This document shows, in pieces, positions 46,208 through 58,615 of a stretch of 64,000 nucleotides of DNA. Within the stretch, counting starts at the first letter, position 1, and each line of letters begins with the position of its first letter. Where the stretch lies: assembly GCA_003255065.1 (NCBI GenBank), contig QAOA01000289.1:1411805-1475804 (forward strand). The letters are read 5' to 3'. The notes below the pieces were generated by a model that was not told the origin of the DNA, did not search any database, and saw only the letters and a list, made by a program, of their open reading frames with translations. The position numbers and the translations under genes were made by a program. Source of the DNA: Cercis canadensis. Taxonomy: Eukaryota; Streptophyta; Magnoliopsida; Fabales; Fabaceae.

Positions 46208-49200
46208 TCATGATGAGCTGCCGCCTTCGTATTCTCTCTTAATGATTTCAAACACAATTTCATTCCAGGTATCTACAGGTCCTGGCATGCACCAGTGCAA
46301 GCAATCCTGTGGTGGGGGCCTTCCATCTGGACCACGTTTTGTAATCTTATTTGGGTCAGGACTTCTGTATGGACCGGGATGACCATCATGCCGGTATTGA
46401 AAGGCTTCAGTGATATCCATCAATCTCAGCTTTGACCTATTTGTTCCCTTTTTGATGGCGCGGTTAAAACCTGTAACCTGTTTCTCGTGCATGATATTTA
46501 AGTGCCCATTTTCCACCAATTCACCAACTGCAAGAGGCTTAACCTTCCCAGTGCATGATCCACCTGTGTTCCAGGCACCACCCTCATAATGATCAGGTGA
46601 AAAGGAACGCAAAATTATAAGCCCTGTGTAATTTGGATGTGCAGCAATAGCAGTGAGTATTGTCTCAACAGATATCCCAAATGCTTCTACACTACCAATC
46701 TTCACAGGCCGAGACTTGTCTGGCCACCACAACTGTCCCCCCACTATTTCGTTGTTCAAAATATACGCAGATTGCTTGGCAAACCAATGACCAGAAGAAA
46801 GAACAACCACATCAAATGTTGGGATTAATTCCATCAACCTCTCTTCTGGGACATCAAGATGGAGCTTATCCACACCAGCTGGAGCAAAATCAAATGGTTC
46901 AGATATGTGTTTGACAAGCCATGAGGACCATATCCGGACAATCATTACAGATGTAGACTTGAAATAATATCTCTGCATGTTACGATTTCCCCGATTCTTA
47001 GGTACCTCTACCTGAAAATACCATGTTCTTTATTTAAGCATTTCACAAAATAAAAATAGATGCTTGTGGACATGCCACTTTGCATAAACAAGCACACACA
47101 CACACATAAAATATCAAATGCTTTCTTCTGACTGGCAAGCAAACCATTCAATGCATGACATAGTACAGAACTAAGGCCACATAAAGACACCTTTTGTGCC
47201 TGAAGGTTCCTTTTCCAACATAATTTGGCTGGGCCAGGCCAATATAGACATAAAATTTTAAAGCAAAGTTAGGCCCCAGAACAGGCGGACCATCTGCCCC
47301 CATTTTTAAGAGAAAAGGGTAAGAAAATATGCTGAGGTGAAAATACTTGAGTACAGTTGGCTTTGCCTCCTTTGCTTACTTATTAGGCCAGCAGTTCACA
47401 TATATAAACAATTTAGAAATAAGTCATTGCTCTGAGATGCCATAAAGGATGTGATTTGCGAGCAGCTTAGGAGTTGATTATAGACAACTGCCAAGAGGAG
47501 ACATATTGTTCTAAAAGTTGTAAAAATGGAGCAAAAATGCACCAGCAAGCAGCAACAAACTTCTTTTCACTCATTTGTCACAGAACTGGGAAAGAGTTGA
47601 GTCTTTGTTCTCAACCACCCAGTCTGAGTCAGGCTTGAGCCAATGAGATGGGGAAGGGGCCGGGGACCTTGTCAATCATTTCTTTTCTATGGATCAGGAA
47701 AATTCCCAAAAAACAGAGTGAATTGCTCTGCCATCTTGTAAGAAACATTTTATTTTCCATGCAAAATCAAATCAACAAGGAAGAAGAAAATAACCTGCCA
47801 GAGAATACACAACATGGATTCCATCTGGTTTCGAGCTACTGAATCTCCAATGAAAGCCAATGTCTTCCCTCTCATCAGCTCCAAAAATTTCCTGGGGTCA
47901 AATCGTGGGAGGTCACACTGAAAGGGCTTCCATCGCCAATTCTCATAATCCTTGTCAGGCCTCCCATTACCCTGGCAGTTCTGCATCTGCGTCAGTACAG
48001 GGCATGAATTGTTTGTGTACAATGGTCCTGAAGGATCATGTATCCAATTCCCGTGGTAAAGATCACAGCCTATGCAATAGAGAAAGGAAAACACCAGTTA
48101 AAACACTTAAAAGATACAAATAGTAATTCCAAAAGGTGGTCATGCCTACTGATTATGAGATATTGTCAGTTAACAAGATAGCAGCTACTGATATTCGCAT
48201 ATGTGGAGCACTAAAAAAAAATTTAATGGTGTGAGATCATTGGTTAAGAACTCAACAGTGTGTATGTGTGTGGCTATTGGTCTCTATGTCTTACTTACCA
48301 ATCTAGAGCTTGAATATGGCATGCAGGAAATCATGAACAAAATTAAAGTAGGGTTTAATTATACATCTTAGATCTTTTCTCAGTACAGCATACTGCTGAA
48401 CTATTGCGAATTGAACTTTTAAACATCAGTACCAAAAAAACAAAGGTTAATTATTCAACACCACTACTGGTATCTATACCGCAGGCAAACTTGACAACTG
48501 TGATGATCTGTGCTGTCTTTTTTGCCAGTGGTAATTTTGCTTATATTATGATGAGAATTCATCTGAAAATTTTCATAAGCAAATCTCTTACTCTTATGCT
48601 TGCCAGTATTCAGTCTTAAATATATAACACTGAACTAGAAATTGTTATCATATGAATAAAACACTTCAATCATGGTGAGCACTAGATTACCAGACTAAGA
48701 AACCCAACTAGAAGCAGCAATAGCACCATATATCTTATCCCAAAGTAAATATCATGGTAATAACTCTCCCTTAACTTCAACAATCAGAAACACTAGAATA
48801 CTGCAAGCATCAAAACTCCACATGACCTTCCCTCCCTTTTTCCTACAAAGCCCCTAAAACAAACTGACAACAACTCCAGCTTTTAGGAAGAAATCAATGC
48901 TCATTTAAGATTCAAAACCATATATTCCACATATACCATGTAGATAATGCAAGAAATAAAGGGTTAAGAGACTGATGGCATTTGAAAGAACACCTGTAAT
49001 ACATCATGAGCAATAATTCTATGCATACACTAACCAAACAAAAGCCTTGGCCTTAGAAGGAGGTTTAACCCTCCAAAAAACATTAGAAAGAGGGAAATGA
49101 GATTTAGATAGGGAGTAAAAAAGGAAGGGAAAGGAACATAAATTGTTCAAGGTCCAAAAACTCTTGTCTGAAGACTTGGATGTATTAAATCCCTATAATT

Positions 49201-49953
49201 GAGATTTCTGAAAGATTGATAATTCTAGATGTCATTGGATCCTTAAATAGTCAAGATATTAGTATTGGGAGCATATACTAGAGGTGATAAAGCAATAAAT
49301 GACAAATACAAATTCTCCCAAAACCGAATCTAAGAACCACAAAAAAATCTTTACCTATCTGAAGGGAGAAAATTGGATAGAACTGAGAGATGAATCTTCA
49401 TGGGCTCACATGAACAACATTGACTCCAAGATTTTGCATCCACCATAATCTAGGCTCACTTTGCTGCAAGCCATGCTCCTAATCTTGTTCTAAAGAAAGT
49501 CAATTTCTAAGAAACCACCATAACTATTTTTTACCACTAGGGGAATGTCATGGCAGTTGGCTCCAAATTAATAATCTACACCACGTTCTTTGGTTGTAAC
49601 AAACATCCTAACTCAAAAAATGATCCATTTTTACTCATCCAGCCCTAAAACGAAAAAAAAAAAAAAAATCTATATTTTTCACAAATCTCTCAGCTATGCC
49701 TACTCAGAACTTAAACAAAGGCAAAAGTAGAACAAGAGAGAATTACCGAACAAACATACTTAAATTTAAACGCTGGAAACTAAATTATGCTAAACTGGTG
49801 GAATCAATTAATCTTATTTTATATGGCCAAAAGAAATCTTAATTCAAATCCTCAATCCTATACACACACAAAAGTATAGCTAGCGACACCACTACTAGAC
49901 ATCAACCATAAATATTTTTCTGGCCTAAAGTAAAATTCTATTCATAGCTTCCA

Positions 49954-49984
<31 letters not shown>

Positions 49985-51140
49985 GGGGGGTGGCGGGGGA
50001 GAATTTGGGACAGCCACAAGAATAATCAGAAAAGCATTGAAACTCACAATATGTGGATTTCCCACACCTGATGGCTGTGGTACATGCTCAACTTGGCCGT
50101 TTTCCATGGTAGAATCAGTATTTAATATCCAATTCCATCATTAAACATCTTCAAACATGTGGGACAACCAGATTACAAGTACAAGTTACATGCCAGCAAT
50201 GAGTTAAAACTTAAAAGTAAAACAAGAAGATACTTCTGATATATAGGCTCTAAGGGGTTCCTGAAAGAAAGCTAAGTTTTTTTCAAAAAAAAAAAATATC
50301 AATGTTCTAGTAGATTATGTGAATTAAGAAACGCCAATAAAACGATAAGTTGATAACAAGCTTGTATAAGGCAAAAGGACAATAAACTCAACCTGAATCA
50401 ACTGAAGCACCATAGGTTGCATTATTTGGCGTGCCAATTGATGCTGGAACTGTTGTTGATATGGAATCAGGGGATTGAGAGGTCACATTTGATGTGGAAA
50501 CAGGTTCATCAATTTTAATGTTATCTGTCACATTGGAAGAACCCGTACCAGCCTTGGCCTCCACCTCCTGCGTTAAATTTGAAGAATCTGCTGGCACAGC
50601 TGCAGTTGAAGTCAAATTATCTTGTGAATTGGACTGAGCTGGTATCCTACTACTAACCACACCAGTGTTGTTGCCAAGCGAAATTATGGGTGCTTCTGCG
50701 TTAGAAGATGCTGCATCAGAACTTTCGAAGCCATTCATCTCCTTGGTTTTTGGAAAGTTAGGTGAAGTAGGTTCATTCAAGGGTACGTGTGAATTTGATT
50801 TAGTATCAGTGCCTTTTATGTTGCTATCACTTGACAGACCAGAGGAAACCGTGTGAGATTGTAGATTAGAGGAAACATTGTTATCGACTAGATCTAAAGT
50901 TTTATTCAAGTGAACATCAACAGTAGTTTCATTTGTTGGAGAGATTGACACATCTACCCTTTCTGTACTATCTACACCATAGAAGTACCCCTGCACGGTG
51001 GCACCAATTGGGGATGAAACAAGCACCATGGAAGCAAAAAATAAGAATAATGCCAGTCCTCCCACTGAAACTACTATCCAAGAAATAGACCTCGGATGGG
51101 AAGACATTCTGGGAGAACCTTTGGGCGAAGCCCAAGTCAT
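46208..51140 (-). CDS. TBL17: Trichome birefringence-like protein, YLS7/TBL17 type
   Basis: Coding exons in transcript order: 51140-50393, 48069-47795, 47011-46208 (1827 nt, 608 aa). It is a type II Golgi membrane protein: short Ser/Arg-rich cytosolic tail, signal anchor ISWIVVSVGGLALFLFFASM (about residues 19-38), then a Ser/Thr/Asn-rich low-complexity stem of about 190 residues. The TBL domain (CDLYHGNWIHD, CQGNGRPDKDYENWRWKP, CDLPRFD, FLELMRGKTLAFIGDSVARN with the GDS Ser) and the C-terminal DUF231 part follow, the latter ending in DCLHWCMPGPVDTWNEIV (the DxxH motif). Family role: O-acetylation of cell-wall polysaccharides. The YLS7/TBL17 subgroup was assigned from the N-terminus (SPRMSSHPRSISWIVVSVGG) and is less certain than the family. 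Confidence 0.92.
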
Positions 51141-54129
51141 GGCTTTCTTTAAATCCAGCGAGCTCTATACTAAATTGTGAAGCCTCAAGGCTTTCTGAAC
51201 CATAGAAAACTATCTAACACAAGATCATGTCACAACAGAGCTTCCAGTAATCAAAATCACGTTGGTAATTCAGGTAGCTAGTGCCCGAGATCAATCCCCA
51301 AGAGAAGCCCTGTTATATGCACAAATAAAACAACAATCAAGAAATTAAGCGTAATTGAAATACCATGAAAAGAAAAGGAACAAAAACCATGGAATCAATA
51401 TAATAACGAATGCAAAGCAGAAACCTTGATGAAGAGATTTCTGCGAATCAGCATTGAGGAGAAGCTCTTACTCGCCGAATTCTCTGAATATCCCAAGAGA
51501 CTGAATCGCCGACAAAAGAAAATTCCTGGAAACGAATTCCACCTAGCAATTTATGTTCCAAAGGGACGCGGAAATTGGATGAAATCACGTAGAATTTTGG
51601 ATTTGCCTCTGGTTGTACTTGTCCTCTAGCTCAAGGAAGCGAGATTTACGAAGAGAGAGAAAGAGTGTGTGTTTTTTCTCAGGCCTCAACTCAAATTCCT
51701 ATGCACCATCATCCAGCACCTTCGTTAGCTATTTATTAGTTTTTTTACTTTCTCTTTTTAGTGCATAAATATACTTTGACAAGTTAACATATATAGTTCC
51801 CACTTCACACTTTCTCAGCAAAGCAAAGGTTGCAATTGTTATAAAAAAAGAAAATAATAAATACAGAGATTGATGGATAGATTGGACTTTTCAAATAATT
51901 AGAGGGAAATAGGTAAAACGTTCCAATGAAAATAATTTGTGGGATAATAGGTTTTTTCTTTGGACAGTTAAAAGATAAGTACTTGCTCTAATTGATTTTC
52001 CTGGAATAGACAGATAATCTTGTGATAAACATTAGCAAGCAATGCATCTCATTCCTAAGGGGACTCGTATTAATTAAGGGATTTTATTTATTTCCACATT
52101 TTAAAAAATAAAAGGTTTTTCTTATTTGGAATTTGAGTCTTTTTTGTGAAAATAAATAAGAGTTGGATTTGTTCACAAAAAAAAAAAAAAAGTATCTGGA
52201 TATTGATTGCAAACTTGAAGGGCTTAATAAGAGTAATATTAAAAAACTTATAAATTCTATTATAAATTTCATCTCAACTGATGTAGTAGTCCAATTTAGT
52301 ATTTCTGTATTATCAATTAAATTGGTAAAAACTTATTTTTATTTTTTTTATTAATTTTTTTACTTTTGATATAATTTTGGATTTGAATACAAAATGTATA
52401 AATCCTAAAGACAATTTAAATACCACATAAAGACCATTTAGTTGAAATTATATTATTTTAATTTGAATGATTATGTGCCTATTTTTATATAGATTATTCT
52501 TAAATTATAAATGAGAATTTTAATAAAAATTTTAGAACCTCTCACATTATTCATGAAATTAATAATGTAAATTTAGTTAGCCGCAAATCTCTTTCTTATT
52601 GAAATTGTGATTTACTATCAAAACAAAGGATTGAAAAGGGTTGACAACATATGTGTATTCTTTATTATTCCTATTCCTCCATTCTTTTTTTTTTTTTTTT
52701 TTAATTGTGGCTGTGAGATGATGATAACGTGTGCTATGTTATTTATACACTTATAAATTCATTTTTTTTTTATATCTACACACATAATATTATATAAATT
52801 TAATTAAATATACTGAAACTTCAATTAAATTTACTTAATTTTTTTTGTACATATCTATATTAAGTGTGCAGACAACATTTCTAATGCAATGATTACCTAA
52901 TGGGGAAAAAAAAAATACCTATAGCTAGTATAGTAGATAATAAATTATGTCAAAGAGGTAAGAGCCACTTGTGTCACACTAAGTTGCATGAGATATATTT
53001 AAAAAGAAAACGTTTTTGGAAAGTTAAATTATTTCATATAAAAAATAGATTGAAAATAACATGCTTTTAATAGCTTGGGCAAAAATGATTTTGTTCAATT
53101 TTTTTTAGAGAAAATAAATAACTTGGGAAGTCATTTTTTTGGATTTTCTTTGGGCAAAAAGAAAAGAAAAAAAGGTGGTTTAGTTCAGGATTTTCTTCTT
53201 CCATTATGCCACATTATTCCCATGTATGATGGTTGAGATAATTGAATATAGATGTTTGTAACTGTCAAACTGCTCATGGAATTAATTAAACGTTTATTTC
53301 CTAGATGTCGAATGAATTAAACTTAGCATTTATGGGCATCATCCAATAAAATTTTGATAAAAACATTCACAACTATAAAAAGTAAAAATAATTTTTAATA
53401 AATGCGGTATCTCTTACAAGAGATTAGAAATATTGTTTTATACATATGATAGATAGGAAATCTTCTTAAAACTTGCACAAAGTCAAAAAGGCAATGTGAA
53501 ATTATTAGAATAAAATTTTTTGGATAGTTTTTTTTTTTCCCCTTAGATGTTTCTATAATTCTGTGTGATTTTTTTTTTTTAATTATGCCTATTTTATATT
53601 AATTAATTTTTAAAATGTAATAACAACTCAAAACTTAAACTGTGATAATAATATTTTTTATTTTAATTTATTAAAAATTACACCATAAAAATAGCGCTTA
53701 TTTCTTATTAAAATCTCACCCCACATGAATCAATGATAACTCAGTATCTTTTTTATAAAATACCAATAACTCAATCATTGGGATATCTCCTTAAAAACAC
53801 TATGACGATGATCTAATTAGAGTTATTAGCATGAAATACTATTATGTCGTGTTACTCATAAATATATGTATATATTACTATTTAATATTAAGGCTGAAAA
53901 AACAAATATACAAATAAACCATCGTGCATTCTGTGCTATAACGAAGTACCGTGCTTATTGTCTCTGAAGTCTGAACCATAGTGAACTCTCCTCCCGGAGG
54001 TAGCTAAGGGATTCGGGAAAGAGCAACAACCTCCATGAAAGCCGGCATACCCATTTATCCAAACCCACCAGCAAATCACTCTCTCTAATCCGACCCGACT
54101 CCCTATTTCAGGTACCCAATTTTCCTCTA
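51141..54129. other. Intergenic, between divergent TBL and CLPT1
   Basis: 51141-51700 is the TBL 5'UTR/promoter (minus strand) with a likely UTR intron. 51750-53900 is AT-rich with poly-T tracts (52686-52702, 53530-53540, 53571-53581). 53940-54129 is the CLPT1 5'UTR/promoter. No exon or RNA gene recognised. Confidence 0.5.
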
Positions 54130-56804
54130 ATGGCCACCATTCCTATGCTTTCTTCCTCTCTACCCTCAATTTCTCTTCAGAATTCCCATTTCACCTCTTC
54201 AAAGCCCAACCAACTACCTTGCACTCTTACTCTGAGCTCTCTATTTGGAACCAAAATTTCGATTCAATGCTCCAATTCTAGTTCTTTGGTTCCCAACAAG
54301 TATTGCCGTGCGACATCAGCGACTGTGTCTTTGAGTCTCCCAACTACGTAGGTTTCTCCTTATTGTCAATGGTATTCTCAAATCTGTTTCTGGTTCAGCT
54401 GAAAAAGTTTATCTTTTTGCAGGAAACCTCAGACGGGTACTCCTGAGAAACTCCCAAAGTGAGTGAACTTTCTCATTGTATTTCGGTGTGATTGTATTTT
54501 GATTTGAGGGGTATTGATTGGATTGACTTCAGATGGTCAGCGAGGGCGATAAAGGCGTTTGTATTGGCGGAATTGGAAGCAAGGAAGCTCAAGTATCCCA
54601 ATACAGGAACGGAGACACTTCTGATGGGTATTTTAGTAGAAGGTTTGTATCATGGAAAACTTTATCAATGGCTTACTATCAATTGAGTGCATCAGCCACA
54701 GAATTTACCCTAATGCAATGAATTTGAGTGCATCATTATGCATTTAGTTTGCTTCGTTTGTTATCTTGGTGGGAGAATGACTGAATGCATTTATCTCCTA
54801 TATGACTTTCTACATGTCAAAGTCTAGTTTCCTTCTTATGTATAAGCCAAGATTTTCCCACATTTGCATACTTATTATTTTGTTTTATCTCTTCTATTCT
54901 GGTTTATATGGTAAATCGAGATTTTGGACAAATTTTTAGGAGCAAGTGTAAAATCATAACTGGCAGATTCCCATTTTGTGATCTTCTCATTTGTTCTTTA
55001 TGTATTGTGAGAGAACTTGCTCCTGTCTTAATTCATGTTCCCGCTATATTGGTGCACTGAGACATATATGGGCCAACAATCTGTTATAAATTCATGAAAA
55101 CCCGCAGTAAGCATGAATAACTTTAAGAATGTATTTCTATATCATATGGTGTATAAGACACAACCCCTGTTGCACTCACTGGACATTATGACAAGACATG
55201 CTTGTATGTAATTGCAAAATCAGAGAAAGAGGGAAACAAAAGGAGAAATCAATTTACAAGTTTTATTCTTCATTTGTTGAATTAGTCACAGATTCAAGAA
55301 AAGATACTTAAATATCATGGGCTTGGCATACTGAAGTTTGACTTCCTTCCTTAAGGCCAATTGTTTGCTTGTACCTTTGTCATCTACTGTTCAAGGACTT
55401 GTGTACATGGCCTTGGTACCTATGGCACTATAACTTTGTGGATGCACTAATCTAAACTAATCATGCTATTTCAAAATATGGAGCTAGAATCTATTATCTT
55501 TCTTCTAGCGAAGAAAAAAGTAATCCTTTTTAAATTCAATTAGTAAGTTAAACTGGATGAATTAATTTCTTATATTTCCTAGTGTTTACCTTTTGTCTAT
55601 CCCTAAGTATTGCCCTGTTTTGCATTGGTCAATCGGTTTTTAATTTTTCTTTCAGGAACAAGTAAAGCTGCAAAGTTCTTGAGGGCTAATGGAATTACTC
55701 TTTTCAAAGTGCGAGATGAAACGATAGAGCTACTTGGGAAATCTGACATGTATTTCTTCAGCCCTGAGCATCCTCCACTGACTGAACCAGCTCAAAAGGT
55801 CTTTGATTGGGCTGTAGATGAGAAAGTAAAGTCAGGTATACCTTTTTTTCATGATCATGTTATCACAAATTCTATAAATCTGCTATTAGTTATTATATGT
55901 TCTATGTATCTGTTATTAGTTTCACATGCCATTTTTTTTAATTGATCAGATAGATTCATTTTTCTAGTTTGGAAGGTTTATAGCTAATTCAAATTGTGAA
56001 GTATATGGGTATTTAAACAATCTCATTTCCCATTTTGGATGTAGAAATAATGTCGTGTATAAAAAATATGTTGTTCTTGAGTTACTTGATGGATGAAATG
56101 AAATCTGTTGGAAGATTTGGAAGGTCAAGTGGGAAGAAGCTTGTGTGTCTATTGTCCCGCATCTCATCTGTTCAAGAGAAGGTCTAGAGCAAACAGATGA
56201 AATTTTAATAATGTCTTCATATCATGTTGAGAAAATTAAATTTTTGCCATTAATGTTAAACAATGGTAATATGAATTCCTTATTCAGTTTAGTAGGGTTG
56301 CAACTTCAAGCTTTGGCTAGGTCTTCAGTTAACTCTACCTCAGTCAGGGCTGAGCCATAGTTAACCAGTGCTCTATCAAAGTCCAGATTTATCAATGTTT
56401 GTAATTACCTAATGCCTTCAGCATTTTATGATCTGAGCTTGTGATTGTGGCATATGTAGAACTTTGGTTTATATGTTGTTTCCTAGGGCCTTTCTACTTC
56501 ACCTTTTGTTGTTTTAGCCTTTGTATAGACATACTAAAAGCATCACATAAAATGCAGGTGAAGAAGGGGAAATAACAGTGACTCATTTACTTCTTGGCAT
56601 TTGGTCTCAAGAAGAATCAGCAGGTCACAAGATCATGGCTTCTTTAGGTTTCAATGATGAGAAAGCCAAAGAACTTGCGAAACTAGTAAGTCACAAGATT
56701 TGTTGACTTAACTCACTAAGACTCCTAAATATTAATTTAAAAGTGGTTTTTTTTTCTTGCAGATGAATGGAGATGTCGATTTGGGCTTTAAGAAGCAGGC
56801 TTAA
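54130..56804 (+). CDS. CLPT1: CLPT1, chloroplast Clp protease accessory subunit
   Basis: Coding exons: 54130-54347, 54423-54458, 54533-54642, 55656-55835, 56558-56685, 56763-56804 (714 nt, 237 aa), phases consistent. The first about 70 residues are a Ser/Thr-rich transit peptide (MATIPMLSSSLPSISL...). The mature part holds the two Clp-N repeats: WSARAIKAFVLAELEARKLK, YPNTGTETLLMGILVEG, KAAKFLRANGITLFKVRDE, then DMYFFSPEHPPLTEPAQKVF, and the second repeat TVTHLLLGIWSQEESAGHKI. It ends MNGDVDLGFKKQA. Family role: plant-specific subunit that docks on the plastid ClpPR core and stabilises its assembly. Length matches Arabidopsis CLPT1 (about 238 aa). Confidence 0.95.
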
Positions 56805-58615
56805 TCTTCTAATGATGGTTGATTGATGCTTTCTGACCGTTTGTGTCCCAACTTCCACTAGAGCAAGTTAACATAGTCCCTTTAGTGCAAGTTTTTCGAC
56901 AGGGAAGTGTCTGCTGAATGTATTTTAGATCTTTCATGCCAAATGCTGTTTTATGCTAAATTAAAGATGACGCCATTGATATTCTGTCTATACAAGTTTT
57001 GTAGAACTCAGATTCTCAGGCAATTTGTGATAGTGCAATCTCTTTCAGGCTCATTCTTCCTCATCTCCCTTGTAGCTTTAGATTGTCTTTTGGTTGTGTT
57101 ACATCTACATATCTCTTTCATCAAAGCGATTGCGCAGGTCAACTTCTGTTAGCTTGAATGTTTCTACACAAGCCACCGTCTTGAATGCAGAAAAACCACA
57201 TGCAGCTTGATTTTCAACAAAAAAACAAATTTCATGATGAGCTGCTGCCTTCGTATTCTCTCTTAAATGATCTCAGACACAATTTCGTTCCAGGTATCTA
57301 CAGGACCTGGCAAGCACCAGTGTCAGCAATCCTGTGGTGGGAGCTTTCCATCTGGGTCTGGGCCACGTTTTGTAAACTTATTTGGCTCAGGGCTTCTTTA
57401 TGAGCCAGGATCACACCATCATTCTGGTATTGAAACTTGAAAGGCTTGAGTGCAGTGCTGGTATGCTCCGTTATTACAAAGAGTGGCTCACAGTGGTATG
57501 GCATAGTAGTAGGATTTTCATGGGTTCAAGCTTGACGCTCCAATTTCGTGTGGCAATTCATGTGATATTTTTCATAAGCAATTCGATGCCAATGTTGTTG
57601 TCAATCAGTATTGGGTCTTTAGTGCCACATTTGAGGCAAAAAGACAACAAATTTACAATAGCTACTAAAAGGTTGGATTTGATTGAGTTAAAAGAAACAG
57701 AGTGCGCCCAAGAGTTGATAAGATTTGGTCGAATCAAAGGTTTGAGCGACAACTGTTAATTTTATCAATTTAAACATCTTAATGAAAGGCTGGATTCAAA
57801 CAATACAAAATCATCAAAGATTAATTATTAATAATAAATTTTTTGGAAGTTATATATGTATATTGATAAAAGTTGTTTGAAATTCACTCTTATAACTTAA
57901 TACTATATCACATAAATATATATCTAATATTGACATGTAAATAAGTAATATCAAAATATAAGCTTACATAACATAATTGATTTAGAGATTTTTTAAAAAT
58001 TTGAAATTTTAGGTTTGAATCTCCATTTTTGAATATCCCTAATTAAAAAATTTAGTTATATTTATCTAATAACAAAAAAATACGATATCATAATATGCAA
58101 AAAAAAAATGTAATTCAAAAGAAAGTAAAAAAGAAACATAAAAATCTAGTGGTAAAACTTTTAAGTTTTTTTTGTTTAAGAACTAATTTTTTGTAAAAAA
58201 CGTTTGTATCAAAACAAATGGAGTTAAGAAAGTCAACAAAAAACATCAGAAATTAGTTGCCAAAATGTTTTGCTTCATTTTTCTTTTTCTTTTTTTTCCA
58301 AGAGAAAAACTAGACTGGTAGAAAGAAAAAGAAAAAGAACAGTAAGTAGCCTAACATAAAAACCGATTTCAAACTTGAACCGGGCCAGATCAGTGTTAAT
58401 CAAGATGAACCGGCTGTCTTGTCCCTTCGTTCGGACCAATTCCCGTTGCTAATCAGATTTTGAGAAAGAACGGAACCCTCCCGCCAAACCCAAACACAAA
58501 CCCTAGTTCAGGGTTTAAGGTTCTCTTCAATTCTGAACTTGAGATATCACATTCCGCGCCAAAAACACCGTCCATTCTCTGCAACGAGTTCCCATTAGCT
58601 CACTCTCCGCTGAAA
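56805..58615. other. CLPT1 3' flank, gene-fragment composite, CPSF160 promoter
   Basis: CLPT1 3'UTR up to about 57100; a composite of captured gene fragments at 57115-57450; AT-rich spacer; then, from about 58350, the CPSF160 upstream region and 5'UTR. 57990-58060 contains a GGTTTGAATCTCC B-box-like motif but no complete tRNA or SINE. Confidence 0.5.
57154..57450 (-). pseudogene. Decayed copy of the TBL17-like 3' end
   Basis: This segment matches 46135-46407 in the same orientation. It shares the 3'UTR part (ACAAGCCACC...TCTTGAATGCAGAA, CATGCAGCTTGA), the stop-codon region CATGATGAGCTGC, CTTCGTATTCTCTCTTAA, CAGGTATCTACAGG and CAATCCTGTGGTGGG. It corresponds to the last roughly 65 codons plus part of the 3'UTR. 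Substitutions and small indels break the frame. The source gene lies about 11 kb away in the window. Confidence 0.85.

Noticed and set aside
57990..58060. B-box-like GGTTTGAATCTCC as a tRNA or SINE
   Set aside because: No A-box at proper distance and no cloverleaf could be folded by eye.
58460..58615. Upstream extension of CPSF160 reading frame
   Set aside because: No ATG in that part; the family start MSFAAYKMMHWP is at 58616.
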